The notes: generated by a model from the letters alone, not told the origin. A stretch of 64,000 nt of DNA from Laedolimicola sp934402125 (GCF_052065835.1 NZ_JBQHTG010000004.1:186001-250000), one strand, 5' to 3'. Counted from the stretch's first letter, positions 54,093 through 63,526 are shown. A program made the numbers and translations.

Positions 54093-56543
54093 CTACTCTT
54101 TTTTACTTTCCACAAATACGATTTTCCCCTTGCGCAGGGTTACGACCACATCGTCCCCCTGCCGGATCCGTCCGGACAGAATCTCATCGGCCAGAGGATC
54201 CTCCACCTTCGTCTGAATCGCCCGTTTTAAGGGTCTCGCGCCATACTTCACATCATAGGCCGTATCTACGATATGGCCCCGGACGCTGTCGCGCACCCGT
54301 AAGGAGATTCCCATCTGATTCTTGCAGCGCTTTATCAGATCCCGGAATAAAATAGATACAATTTCCTTCATCTGATCCTTGTTCAGGGCGTGGAACACGA
54401 TAATCTCGTCAATACGGTTCAGGAACTCCGGCTTAAACATCCGGCGCACCTCCTCCATCACGCTGCTCTTCATGGCTTCATAATTCTGCTTCTCATCATT
54501 TTTTGCCGCAAAGCCCAGCTGCTTCGGGGAGATAATGGAGCCTGCGCCCGCATTGGAGGTCATGATAATGACGGTATTCTTGAAGTCTACGGTACGGCCC
54601 TGGGAATCGGTAATCCGTCCGTCGTCCAGCACCTGCAGAAGAATATTGAACACGTCCGGATGGGCCTTTTCGATCTCGTCGAACAGAATCACCGTATAGG
54701 GATTCCGGCGCACCTTCTCCGACAGCTGACCGCCGTCGTCGTGCCCCACATAGCCGGGAGGCGCTCCGATAAGCCGGGATACGCTGTGCTTCTCCATGTA
54801 CTCCGACATATCTACCCGTATCATGGCGTCCTCCCTGCCGAACAGTACCTCCGCCAGGGCCTTGGAAAGCTCCGTTTTTCCCACGCCGGTGGGTCCCAGA
54901 AACAGGAAGGAACCGATGGGACGGCCCGGATCCTGTAAGCCGACCCGGCCTCTCCGCACTGCCTTTGCCACTGCCGTCACTGCCTCCTCCTGCGCGATGA
55001 CACGCTTGTGTAATATCTTTTCCAGCTTCTGAAGCCGCTGGGTCTCTGTCTCCTGAAGCTTGCTGACCGGGATCTTCGTCCAGTCCGCTACGATCTGGGC
55101 AATCTCATTTTCCCCGACGGTCAGGGACTTTCTGCCCCGCGCCCGTTTCGCCTTTGCCCGCTCTTTTCCAAGCTTTTCTTCCACCTGGTTCCGCTCGCCG
55201 CGAAGCTCTGCCGCGTGGTCGAAATCCTGCGCCCGGATAGCGTCCTCGATCTGCTCTAACAATTCTCCGCTCCGGCGCTCCAGCTCTGCCGCCGCGTGTA
55301 CTGTCTGGGTATCCCCCAGGCGCACCCGGGCCGCCGCCTCGTCCATCAGGTCAATGGCTTTATCCGGCAGGAACCGATCGCTGATGTAGCGTCTGGACAG
55401 CTTCGCAGCCGCCTCCACCGCCTCGTCTGTAATCTTAACCTGGTGATGCTGCTCGTAATTTTTCCGGATTCCCTTTAAAATGGCGATGGTTTCCTCCTCT
55501 GAGGGCTCCTCCACCGTAATGGGCTGGAAACGCCGCTCCAGAGCCGCGTCCTTCTCGATATGCTTCCGGTACTCCTCTACCGTAGTGGCCCCGATGATCT
55601 GAAGCTCTCCCCGGGACAGGGCCGGCTTCAGGATATTGGCCGCATCCATGGCGCCCTCGGCTCCGCCCGCGCCAATCAGCGTGTGAAGCTCATCGATGAA
55701 CAGCAGCACATCTCCTGCTGCCCGTACCTCGTCCATGACATTTTTGATCCGCTCCTCAAATTCTCCCCGGTACTTGGTGCCTGCCACCATTCCGGACAAA
55801 TCCAGGGTCAGCAGGTGCTTGCCCCGCACGGAATCCGGTACGGCGCCCTCTACGATACGCTGGGCCAGTCCCTCTACGATGGCTGTCTTGCCCACGCCCG
55901 GCTCCCCGATGAGGCAGGGATTGTTCTTGGTCTTGCGGCTCAGGGTCTGAATCAGGCGGCGAATTTCCTGTTCCCGGCCCACACAGGGCTCCAGCTTATG
56001 CTCATAGGCCAGATAGGTCAGATCCCTCGTATACTGGGCCAGGGTCGAGGTTCCTCTCCCCTGGGCTCTGGCGTTCCGGGCCACCTCTTCCCGATAGATC
56101 CTTCCGGCTCTGCCCATGGAATCCAGAAGAGCAGAATATAGCTCCTTCACATTGACCTCCATGGTATTCAGAAGACGGCTGGCCGCGCACTCTACGTCCT
56201 TGAGCATGGCAATCAGAAGATGCTCGGTTCCCGCCTTTTCCTCATGGAAGCGGGCTGCCTCCTGCTCTGCCTCATAGAGAATCTTCTCTGCCCTGGGGGT
56301 AAAGCCATCCGGTTCTGCCAGCGCTACGCCTCCCTCCGGGGAAATCAGCTGCCGAATCAGCTCCAGCAGGGTGCTTTCTTCCACCTTCCGTTCTGCCAGC
56401 AGCTCTGCCGCCGCACAGTTCTTTTCCCGGAGAAGCGCAATCAGAATGTGCTCCGTTCCCACATAATTCTGCCCGCACTGCGCAGATATCTTTTTGGCCT
56501 GCTTCAGCACATGGGCCGCTTTTTCCGTATAATGTTCAAACAT
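54093..56543 (-). CDS. clpC: ClpC AAA+ unfoldase
   Basis: Unfoldase that feeds proteins to ClpP. Two N-terminal Clp repeats, first AAA+ module (GEPGVGKTAIVEGLAQ), a middle coiled-coil domain with UVR-like EDAIRAQDFDHAAELR, and second AAA+ module (LGPTGVGKTELSKALAE) followed by the C-terminal small domain; 816 residues. In Bacillus clpC sits with ctsR-mcsA-mcsB; here none of these flank it, so regulation and adaptor use differ or are encoded elsewhere. Confidence 0.97.
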   Translation of the reverse strand: MFEHYTEKAAHVLKQAKKISAQCGQNYVGTEHILIALLREKNCAAAELLAERKVEESTLLELIRQLISPEGGVALAEPDGFTPRAEKILYEAEQEAARFHEEKAGTEHLLIAMLKDVECAASRLLNTMEVNVKELYSALLDSMGRAGRIYREEVARNARAQGRGTSTLAQYTRDLTYLAYEHKLEPCVGREQEIRRLIQTLSRKTKNNPCLIGEPGVGKTAIVEGLAQRIVEGAVPDSVRGKHLLTLDLSGMVAGTKYRGEFEERIKNVMDEVRAAGDVLLFIDELHTLIGAGGAEGAMDAANILKPALSRGELQIIGATTVEEYRKHIEKDAALERRFQPITVEEPSEEETIAILKGIRKNYEQHHQVKITDEAVEAAAKLSRRYISDRFLPDKAIDLMDEAAARVRLGDTQTVHAAAELERRSGELLEQIEDAIRAQDFDHAAELRGERNQVEEKLGKERAKAKRARGRKSLTVGENEIAQIVADWTKIPVSKLQETETQRLQKLEKILHKRVIAQEEAVTAVAKAVRRGRVGLQDPGRPIGSFLFLGPTGVGKTELSKALAEVLFGREDAMIRVDMSEYMEKHSVSRLIGAPPGYVGHDDGGQLSEKVRRNPYTVILFDEIEKAHPDVFNILLQVLDDGRITDSQGRTVDFKNTVIIMTSNAGAGSIISPKQLGFAAKNDEKQNYEAMKSSVMEEVRRMFKPEFLNRIDEIIVFHALNKDQMKEIVSILFRDLIKRCKNQMGISLRVRDSVRGHIVDTAYDVKYGARPLKRAIQTKVEDPLADEILSGRIRQGDDVVVTLRKGKIVFVESKKE

Positions 56544-56608
56544 ATCGTTTCACTTCCTTCGGTCTGTTCTGTCGGTTATCCTTACAGCTGCCTGGCAACT
56601 GCAAAGTC

Positions 56609-56630
56609 AGGCGGGGTTTACACCCCGCCT
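56609..56630 (-). terminator. Hairpin after the SH3 membrane protein gene
   Basis: AGGCGGGGT (56609-56617) pairs perfectly with ACCCCGCCT (56622-56630). The following sequence on the minus strand is not T-rich, so termination may be weak. Confidence 0.5.
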
Positions 56631-56653
56631 CATTTGTATGCATTCTCTTATTC

Positions 56654-57694
56654 TTACAGATTTAAGTCGTCCAGATCCAGAATCTCGATATCCAGTCCGT
56701 CGTCCTCGTCGGTTTCAGGCTCTGTCTCAGGTTCAGACTTCTCTACAGGCTCTGAGGTTTTCTCTTCCTGCTCCTCTTCCACCTCTTCCAGGGCGCTGAG
56801 ATCAATCTCCGGCAAATTGGCCGTCAGACTGAGATCCGGCTTTTCTTCTTCCTCACAGGCAACCATGTCATAAACGTCCTCGTCATACGCGCTTTCTCCG
56901 CTGTAATCCTCCTCGTCCTCATACTCATAATCTGCGTTCCGGCTCTTCACCGCAAACACAATCGTCAGAACCAGAAGAATCACACTTAAAACGCCCAGGC
57001 CAATCATGATATACAGGCGCTGGCTTAAGGACTTCGCCGTCGTAGTTTTCAGGGTCGTCAGCTCATTCTGCAGAGAATTGATTAGACCGCTCTGGCTGAA
57101 CTGTCCCGCATCCCGCTGAAGGGTTTCCTCAGAAGGATCGTACCAGTACCAGCCCTTGCTGCCGTCGTCCTTCGCTGCCCAGACCAGGTACAGCTCTTCG
57201 GAAAGAGCGCTCTGATAAGCGGTATAGCTCTGCTCCCCCACGCTGACCGTAGTTTTCTCCAGGGAATCCGCGCCTTCGTATTCCGCCTCCGGCTCCTGAA
57301 TCGTATACGCCCCAATGGCTGCGATTCCGGCTTCGCCGCCAGCTCCTTCCTCCGGCTCGCTTTCCTCTTCCGTCGGCTGCTCCTCCTGGGGATCCTCGAT
57401 CTCCGTCACGGAAAGCAGATCCGAGCGAATCCATCCGGTCTTCTGGGCTCCGTCCAGCGTAAAGCTAATCTGATACCAGGTCTTTCCTCCGCTCTGGGTC
57501 TCATCGGTGATATCTACGATCGTATCCAGGGGAAGGGAGCATACCTTCTGCCCTTCTGCGTCTGCCGTAGCGCGGACTCTGGAACCGTCTGTGGTAATCG
57601 TTCCGGTTCTGGCTGCCTCTCCGGTGATTCCCGAAGTAAAAATCAGGACGCCCGCCGCCAGCGCAGCCAGTACTCCTGTGTATCTTTTCATCAT
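56654..57694 (-). CDS. SH3-domain membrane protein with acidic tail
   Basis: A 346-residue protein with a signal-like N terminus (residues 4-28), a bacterial SH3 domain (about 30-98: GSRVRATADAEGQKVCSLPL, WYQISF, GWIRSDLL), an acidic linker, a small domain with LVWAAKDDGSKGWYWYDP, one membrane helix (228-249), and a cytoplasmic tail of about 95 residues very rich in Asp and Glu. SH3b domains often bind cell-wall material. ATG at 57694 has GGAGG at good spacing. No partner gene identifies the role; the layout suggests a wall-to-cytoplasm sensor or scaffold. Confidence 0.8.
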   Translation of the reverse strand: MMKRYTGVLAALAAGVLIFTSGITGEAARTGTITTDGSRVRATADAEGQKVCSLPLDTIVDITDETQSGGKTWYQISFTLDGAQKTGWIRSDLLSVTEIEDPQEEQPTEEESEPEEGAGGEAGIAAIGAYTIQEPEAEYEGADSLEKTTVSVGEQSYTAYQSALSEELYLVWAAKDDGSKGWYWYDPSEETLQRDAGQFSQSGLINSLQNELTTLKTTTAKSLSQRLYIMIGLGVLSVILLVLTIVFAVKSRNADYEYEDEEDYSGESAYDEDVYDMVACEEEEKPDLSLTANLPEIDLSALEEVEEEQEEKTSEPVEKSEPETEPETDEDDGLDIEILDLDDLNL

Positions 57695-57757
57695 CGCTTT
57701 ATCCTCCATCATCACATATTGTGGTCTTAATTCCCTGAACCTCATAATATTGATTCC

Positions 57758-57786
57758 ATTATAATCGGATCATAAAAGCTTGTCAA
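57758..57786 (-). promoter_or_regulatory. Consensus promoter of the SH3 protein gene
   Basis: Perfect TTGACA (57781-57786) and TATAAT (57758-57763) with 17-bp spacing on the minus strand: an ideal sigma-A promoter about 60 bp before the gene. Confidence 0.9.
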
Positions 57787-57807
57787 ATGACAGATTGTGG
57801 AGATCTG

Positions 57808-57838
57808 AAAAACCGGCCTCCCGCGGAGACCGGTTTTT
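57808..57838. terminator. Terminator after purD
   Basis: AAAAACCGG-CCTC pairs with GAG-ACCGGTTTTT around CCGCG. It lies just after the purD stop and separates it from the next promoter; the symmetric A and T runs could work on both strands. Confidence 0.9.
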
Positions 57839-57849
57839 ATTCTGTTATC

Positions 57850-59121
57850 TTACGCCTCGTCGATGGCCTTTCCGATATCGCTTCTGCAGAAGGCCTTTTC
57901 AAAGCTTACCAGCTTCACTGCCTCATAGGCGTTGGCACGTGCCGTCTTCAGATCCGGACCTACCGCCGTAACGCCCAGAACTCTGCCGCCGTTTGTCACA
58001 ATCTGTCCGTCTGCCTGCTTAGTTCCCGCATGGAACACATAGTAGCCGTCCTTATTCTTGAAGTTCTCCAGTCCGCGAATGGGGAAGCCCTTCTCATAGG
58101 ACACCGGATAACCGCCGGAAGCCAGCACCACGCAGACTGCCGCGTTGTTCTCGAATTCCAGATCGATCTGATCCAGGGTGCCGTCCACACAGGCCTCGAA
58201 CACATCCACAATATCCGTCTTCATCCGGGGCAGGACTACCTGAGTCTCCGGGTCTCCGAACCGCGCGTTGTACTCCAGTACCCGGGGTCCCTTCGGGGTC
58301 AGCATCAGGCCGAAGAAAATGACACCCTTAAATTCTCTGCCCTCCGCAGCCATAGCGTCCACGGTCTTCTGGTAAATATGCTCCCTGCAGAACTGATCTA
58401 CCTCTTCTGTATAGAAGGGGCTGGGTGAAAAGGTTCCCATACCGCCTGTATTCAGTCCCTGATCCCCGTCCAGGGCACGCTTGTGATCCTGAGCGGAGGT
58501 CATGCATTTGATGGTCTTGCCGTCCACGAAGCTTAAGACGGAAACCTCACGGCCGGTCATAAATTCCTCGATTACCATCTGGTTGCCTGCGGAGCCGAAC
58601 TGCTTGTCCAGCATAATTGTCCGCACGCCTTCCTTTGCTTCTTCCAGATTATTACAAATCAGAACGCCTTTTCCCAGAGCCAGTCCGTCTGCCTTCAGGA
58701 CAATGGGAAACTTGGCAGTCTCCAGATAGGCAAGCGCCTTTTCCGGATCGTCGAAATTCTCATAAGCTGCGGTAGGAATCCCGTATTTCTTCATCAGATC
58801 CTTGGAGAAAGCCTTAGAGCCCTCCAGAATCGCCGCATTGGCCCGGGGTCCGAAGATACGTAAGCCCTCTTTTTCAAAGACGTCCACGATGCCGCCCACC
58901 AGCGGATCGTCCATGCCGACTACGGTTAAATCAATCTGCTGCTCCTTTGCGAAGGTAGCCAGCTTTTCGAATTCCATGGCTCCGATGGGAACGCACTCCG
59001 CGTACTCCGCGATGCCCGCATTGCCCGGCGCGCAATATATTTTATCAGCTTTCGGACTCTGGGCGATCTTCCAGCAAAGAGCATGCTCACGTCCGCCTGA
59101 ACCAACGACTAAAATCTTCAT
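57850..59121 (-). CDS. purD: Phosphoribosylamine-glycine ligase
   Basis: Second step of purine synthesis, ATP-grasp family. MKILVVGSGGREHAL at the N terminus, ATP-grasp segments KADGLALGKGVLIC and EEFMTGREVSVLSFVDG, and NTGGMGTFSPSPFYT and LEYNARFGDPETQ near the metal-binding region are present; 423 residues. Strong AGGAGG. It is 3 bp after purN and is the last gene of the purEMND unit. Confidence 0.98.
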   Translation of the reverse strand: MKILVVGSGGREHALCWKIAQSPKADKIYCAPGNAGIAEYAECVPIGAMEFEKLATFAKEQQIDLTVVGMDDPLVGGIVDVFEKEGLRIFGPRANAAILEGSKAFSKDLMKKYGIPTAAYENFDDPEKALAYLETAKFPIVLKADGLALGKGVLICNNLEEAKEGVRTIMLDKQFGSAGNQMVIEEFMTGREVSVLSFVDGKTIKCMTSAQDHKRALDGDQGLNTGGMGTFSPSPFYTEEVDQFCREHIYQKTVDAMAAEGREFKGVIFFGLMLTPKGPRVLEYNARFGDPETQVVLPRMKTDIVDVFEACVDGTLDQIDLEFENNAAVCVVLASGGYPVSYEKGFPIRGLENFKNKDGYYVFHAGTKQADGQIVTNGGRVLGVTAVGPDLKTARANAYEAVKLVSFEKAFCRSDIGKAIDEA

Positions 59122-59124
59122 AGG

Positions 59125-59718
59125 TTATGCCTCCTTATTGGCGAGCATGTCAATAGCCTTCGGCAACAGAATCCACTCTGCCTCCTCCATGACACGCCGC
59201 TGCAGAATCTCCGGTGTATCTCCTTCTTTTACCTCCACGGCCTTCTGTAAAAGGATGGGGCCTGTGTCGGTTCCCTCGTCTACGATATGTACGGTGGCTC
59301 CCGTCACCTTTACCCCCCGCTTCAAGGCCTCCTCATGCACCTTCAGTCCATAGAAGCCGGTGCCGCAGAAAGACGGGATCAGGGACGGATGAATGTTGAT
59401 GATACGTCCCTCGTAAGCGCGAATGATTTCCTTCGGAATCACCACCAGACAGCCTGCCAGAACCACCAGATCCGCGCCACATTCCTGCAAAGCTTTCAGA
59501 AGCGCCGCGTTAAAGGCCTCTGTGCTGCCGCATTCCTTCCGGGAAATACAGACTGCTGGAATTTCATGCTTCTTCGCCCGCTCCAGGGCATAAGCCTTCG
59601 GATTGTTGCTGATGACGGATACGATCTCTGCATTCCGGATCCTTCCCGCGTCTACCGCGTCCAGGATCGCCTGCAGGTTCGTGCCGCCGCCGGATACCAG
59701 AACTGCGACTTTTAGCAT
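59125..59718 (-). CDS. purN: Phosphoribosylglycinamide formyltransferase
   Basis: Third step of purine synthesis, using 10-formyltetrahydrofolate. VSGGGTNLQAILDA, NIHPSLIPSFCGTGFYG and the catalytic HIVDEGTDTGPI are visible; 197 residues. Its ATG overlaps the purM stop by 7 bp with GGGAG upstream, giving coupled translation. Confidence 0.97.
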   Translation of the reverse strand: MLKVAVLVSGGGTNLQAILDAVDAGRIRNAEIVSVISNNPKAYALERAKKHEIPAVCISRKECGSTEAFNAALLKALQECGADLVVLAGCLVVIPKEIIRAYEGRIINIHPSLIPSFCGTGFYGLKVHEEALKRGVKVTGATVHIVDEGTDTGPILLQKAVEVKEGDTPEILQRRVMEEAEWILLPKAIDMLANKEA

Positions 59719-60737
59719 AAGGTCACTCCCTTTTCACCTGCTTCGATCTGACCCAGGATGTACGGCGTCTCGCCTGCCGCGCGAACGGCTGCCACGCACT
59801 TGTCCACCTCTGTGGGATCCACTGCCATTACCATACCGATACCCATGTTGAAGGTATTGTACATCATCTGCTCTTCGATACGGCCATCCTCACGCAGCAT
59901 ATGGAAGATTGCCGGGATCTCATAGCTATCCTTCTTAATTACGGCACGCACGCCCTCCGGCAGCATACGCGGAACATTCTCGTAGAAACCGCCGCCTGTG
60001 ATGTGGCTGCAGCCCTTGATGGTCACGCCTGCTTCCTTTACGGTGCGCAGGGCCTTCACATAAATCTTGGTCGGCTCGATCAGCGCCTCGCCCAGGGTTC
60101 TGCCCAGACTCTCAAAATATGTATTCAGGTACTCCTCCTTCATGGTAAATACCTTTCTTACCAGGGAGAAGCCGTTGCTGTGTACGCCGGAGGAAGCCAT
60201 ACCCACCAGTACGTCGCCCGGTTTGATGGATGCGCCTGTGATCAGATCCTTCTGATCTACCACGCCTACGGCAAAGCCGGCTAGGTCATACTCATCTACC
60301 GGATAGAAGCCCGGCATTTCAGCGGTCTCACCGCCGATAAGCGCTGCATTAGACTGACGGCAGCCCTCTGCCACGCCGCTTACGATGGTAGCGATTCTCT
60401 CCGGAATGTTCTTTCCGCATGCGATATAATCCAGGAAGAACAGCGGCTCGCCGCCTGCGCAGGCAATGTCGTTTACACACATGGCAACGCAGTCAATACC
60501 TACCGTATCATGCTTATTCATTAGGAACGCCAGCTTCAGCTTGGTTCCTACGCCGTCGGTTCCGGATACCAGCGTGGGCTTCTCCATGTTCTTGAATGCT
60601 TCCATGGAAAACGCGCCGGAAAATCCGCCGATACCGGTCAGTACCTCGGGACGCATGGTCCGCTTAATATGCTCCTTCATCAGTTCTACAGACTTGTAAC
60701 CCGCTTCAATATCTACACCTGCGTTCTTATAATCCAT
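59712..60737 (-). CDS. purM: Phosphoribosylformylglycinamidine cyclo-ligase
   Basis: Fifth step, closing the imidazole ring of AIR. DYKNAGVDIEAGYK at the N terminus, VSGTDGVGTKLKLAF, ALIGGETAEMPGFY and SSGVHSNGFSLVRKV are family marks; 341 residues. I chose ATG at 60737 (MDYKNAG), with GGAGG 8 bp upstream, over 60752. It is co-translated with purN. Confidence 0.98.
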   Translation of the reverse strand: MDYKNAGVDIEAGYKSVELMKEHIKRTMRPEVLTGIGGFSGAFSMEAFKNMEKPTLVSGTDGVGTKLKLAFLMNKHDTVGIDCVAMCVNDIACAGGEPLFFLDYIACGKNIPERIATIVSGVAEGCRQSNAALIGGETAEMPGFYPVDEYDLAGFAVGVVDQKDLITGASIKPGDVLVGMASSGVHSNGFSLVRKVFTMKEEYLNTYFESLGRTLGEALIEPTKIYVKALRTVKEAGVTIKGCSHITGGGFYENVPRMLPEGVRAVIKKDSYEIPAIFHMLREDGRIEEQMMYNTFNMGIGMVMAVDPTEVDKCVAAVRAAGETPYILGQIEAGEKGVTLC

Positions 60738-60754
60738 TTTATTATCCTCCATTT

Positions 60755-61255
60755 CTAGTAATTCTTATATCCTACTTCTTTCAACCGTGCGTCCTTCTTC
60801 TCTACCTGCTCCTTCAGATCCCGGGAGTAAGCCTTCAACCGGGCCAGAAGCTCCGGATCTGAGGTAGCCAGAATCTTCGCTGCCAGAAGACCTGCGTTGA
60901 CGCCGCCGTTAATCGCTACGGTTGCAACCGGAATTCCGGAAGGCATCTGTACGATGGAATACAGGGAATCTCTTCCGCCCAAAGATGTGGTGTGCATGGG
61001 TATGCCAATAACCGGCATGGGGAAAATCGCCGCGCACATACCTGGAAGATGAGCTGCCATACCGGCGCCTGCGATAATTACCTTGAAGCCCTTCTCCTCC
61101 GCGCTCTTCGCGTACTCAAAAAATACATCCGGCTCCCGGTGCGCGGAAATGATCGTCATCTCAAACTCCACTCCGAGCTGCTCCAGCACATCCGCTGCCT
61201 TCTTCATGATCGGCATATCAGAATCGCTGCCCATCACAATACCAACCTTAGCCAT
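60755..61255 (-). CDS. purE: N5-carboxyaminoimidazole ribonucleotide mutase
   Basis: Sixth purine step. The class I PurE signature VGIVMGSDSDMPIM, SAHREPD and GAGMAAHLPG are visible; 166 residues. ATG at 61255 follows AAGGAGG by 9 bp. No purK is adjacent. First gene of the unit, with its own promoter. Confidence 0.97.
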   Translation of the reverse strand: MAKVGIVMGSDSDMPIMKKAADVLEQLGVEFEMTIISAHREPDVFFEYAKSAEEKGFKVIIAGAGMAAHLPGMCAAIFPMPVIGIPMHTTSLGGRDSLYSIVQMPSGIPVATVAINGGVNAGLLAAKILATSDPELLARLKAYSRDLKEQVEKKDARLKEVGYKNY

Positions 61256-61311
61256 AATTATGAACCTCCTTCGTTCCTCTTCTGTTCTCTGTTGCAAATA
61301 AGCATTAATTA

Positions 61312-61357
61312 GTTTTACTTATAAATATTTTCTTTTTATTTTGTTTTACTTATAAAT
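61312..61357 (-). repeat. 15-bp direct repeat in the purE leader
   Basis: GTTTTACTTATAAAT occurs at 61312-61326 and 61343-61357, 31 bp apart start to start, which is about three helical turns. The upstream copy lies at the transcription start and just 2 bp from the -10 box, as an operator might. It is unlike the Bacillus PurBox. Confidence 0.7.
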
Positions 61358-61359
61358 CA

Positions 61360-61388
61360 AGTTTACAGGCTATTTCCGCCTCTGTCAA
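61360..61388 (-). promoter_or_regulatory. purE operon promoter
   Basis: On the minus strand TTGACA (61383-61388) and TAAACT (61360-61365) are 17 bp apart. The leader to purE is about 100 nt, very A/T-rich and without a riboswitch-like fold. Confidence 0.85.
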
Positions 61389-61457
61389 CACCTAAAACGT
61401 ATAAATTTTGTGCAAATCAACGCACAATCTTGTCTCTATCCTCAGAAATGATTTACT

Positions 61458-63503
61458 CTAGGCTTCCTCAAAGGGCCGGTTCAGCTCCTCCGTTCCCGGC
61501 AGTACAAATCTTCCGTCCGCAATCAGCGCAATCCTTCTTCCGTCCGGACGTACCACCTCAATCCGATCCAACTCGTCATAAGGAATCGTAATGTCTGTAT
61601 GGCAGTTGAAATACGCCTGGGACACGTCGGTTTTACGAAGCAGGGAGCACTCATTATCCCGGGCAATGATTTCCTTGCCGTCCGGATTGTACACCGGATT
61701 GTCCTCGCACCAGGAATAGCAGGTATCGCCTACCGCGAAATGGGGACCCATTTTCTCCGCAATCAGAATCGGAAGCTTCGCCCCAATGTCATACTTCTTC
61801 GCTACCATATAGGCGGTGGTGTTGGTGCCGATGGCGAACTCGCCCAGGGGCAGGGTCTCATGGTTGAACAGGACATTTGCCCGGATAAACTGCTTATTCT
61901 CCGCCTCATCCGCAAAGTTCCGGCAGGTATAAGCTGTGATTTTCCCATCCTCAAAAGTGAGCTCCAGATCCGCGTACCGGAATTCATTCAGATACACCTG
62001 GCTCACATGAAGGGTTCCGTGGGTTCCCTGAAGCTTCGGGGAGGTAAATACCTCGCCCACCGGGATATTCACATCCGCCACGCAGTTTTCAAAGATGGTC
62101 TCTTTCTCCCGGTCCGCAGGCTGCCACAGCTGTACATACATTTCCGTACGGTTCTCTCCCGCGCCTTTGATATAAACAGATTCGCCCTCGTCCAGGGCGT
62201 CGATCAGCTTCTGCTGGATACCCTGATAGAGATGATAGTCCAGGTTATTGATCTTCACCGTTTCCCGGAAGATTTCTTCGTAATTCTCTCCGATCTCCGG
62301 AATAGGCCAGGCGATAATTGTAAAGCTGCGCTCGTCCCCAGGGATATACCGGTTCACAAGCTGTCCCGCCTCGCTGTTATAGGAAACCATCAGCGCCTGC
62401 TGCTTTTCATCAAAGCGGATAGCCTCCGGACAATTCTCCGGCATAAAGGGATGCTCGCCGAAAATCTCCATTACCGCCGGTCCCGCGTGGACAGCCGCTA
62501 ACTCCTTATATTCCTCATAAGCACTGTGCAGAACGCTTAAGCGCCGTTCGTTCAGCTTCTTATCCAGATACAGGGCCATATCCTCTTTGTGATCAAACTC
62601 ATACTGCCTGCTGGCCTTTGTGCTTCCGTAGCCCGGATTGCCCTGGGGACGGCGGTTGATACTGTGGCGGGCTTCCCGGTAAAGGATGCTTTCCAGTCCC
62701 AGCTTCCGAAACTGGGCGATGGCTGCCCGTACCACCCGCTCAAAGCCCAGGGAATAGCGGATATTTACCGTCTTCTTTTTGCCCAGATCGATGCCTGCCG
62801 CCACAAATCCCATCCGGTAGCCCTCGGTAAAGGTAGACGCCATGGCCTCTATCTCTGCCTCCGGCAGTCCTGCCAGAAAGCGGCTGACGCCCAGCTCATT
62901 TTCCGAAATATATTCACCGAAGCGGTACAGATACCGGGGATCCCCTAAGTCTGCATGACAGATGATGTCCGCCGCAAAATCCAGGGAGGGATCCAGCTGC
63001 TCCCGAATCCGATCCGGAATCAAGACGTCACAGTAGTCGCTCATATGCCAGTACAGCAGCTCCTTCAGCTTCTCCGGGGAAGGCGTATCTTCCTCAAAGG
63101 CATTGTAAAACTCTACGAAAAGCTCTGCGGTAATGGTCAGATCCATCATTCTTCCCTCCGCGGCCCAGATGATCATGCCCCGAAGCTCTGTATACAGAAA
63201 ACTCAGGATCTGTCCGTAGCCTTCTCCCAGAAGTTCCACGGCCTTCGTCGGACTGGCGTAACTTTCCGCATAAGCCTCCCCGATCAGATCCCGGTACAGA
63301 CGGCGGTTCTGCTCCTGCAATTCCTCCAGGGACATGGTCTCCTGCTTTCCCGCCTCCACATCTCTTCGGTATGCGTCCATCTCCAGAATAAAGTCTGCCA
63401 TGCTCCGAAAATACGCGTAAAATGGAGCCGACACGGTCTGTTCCTGCTTCATCGCCCGTATCCGCTCCATGGTAAGCTCATATCGTTCCCTGATCTCATC
63501 CAT
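61458..63503 (-). CDS. M29-like aminopeptidase with long N-terminal region
   Basis: A 681-residue protein whose C-terminal half matches thermophilic-type M29 metallo-aminopeptidases: NCVADVNIPVGEVFTSP, FAIGTNTTAY, KMGPHFAVGDTCYSW and YFNCHTDITIPYDEL hold the expected Glu, His and Asp ligands. About 300 N-terminal residues are largely helical and charged and are not part of the minimal enzyme of about 410 residues. ATG at 63503 (MDEIRERYEL) has AAGGAGG; the open frame further upstream runs through a hairpin region and is not coding. Substrate range unknown, cytosolic. Confidence 0.85.
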   Translation of the reverse strand: MDEIRERYELTMERIRAMKQEQTVSAPFYAYFRSMADFILEMDAYRRDVEAGKQETMSLEELQEQNRRLYRDLIGEAYAESYASPTKAVELLGEGYGQILSFLYTELRGMIIWAAEGRMMDLTITAELFVEFYNAFEEDTPSPEKLKELLYWHMSDYCDVLIPDRIREQLDPSLDFAADIICHADLGDPRYLYRFGEYISENELGVSRFLAGLPEAEIEAMASTFTEGYRMGFVAAGIDLGKKKTVNIRYSLGFERVVRAAIAQFRKLGLESILYREARHSINRRPQGNPGYGSTKASRQYEFDHKEDMALYLDKKLNERRLSVLHSAYEEYKELAAVHAGPAVMEIFGEHPFMPENCPEAIRFDEKQQALMVSYNSEAGQLVNRYIPGDERSFTIIAWPIPEIGENYEEIFRETVKINNLDYHLYQGIQQKLIDALDEGESVYIKGAGENRTEMYVQLWQPADREKETIFENCVADVNIPVGEVFTSPKLQGTHGTLHVSQVYLNEFRYADLELTFEDGKITAYTCRNFADEAENKQFIRANVLFNHETLPLGEFAIGTNTTAYMVAKKYDIGAKLPILIAEKMGPHFAVGDTCYSWCEDNPVYNPDGKEIIARDNECSLLRKTDVSQAYFNCHTDITIPYDELDRIEVVRPDGRRIALIADGRFVLPGTEELNRPFEEA

Positions 63504-63526
63504 CAAAAAGTGCCTCCTTATATATC

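Noticed and set aside
61256..61457. Possible purine riboswitch before purE
   Set aside because: The leader is A/T-rich and lacks the three-way junction and conserved loop sequences; only a promoter and a direct repeat are seen.
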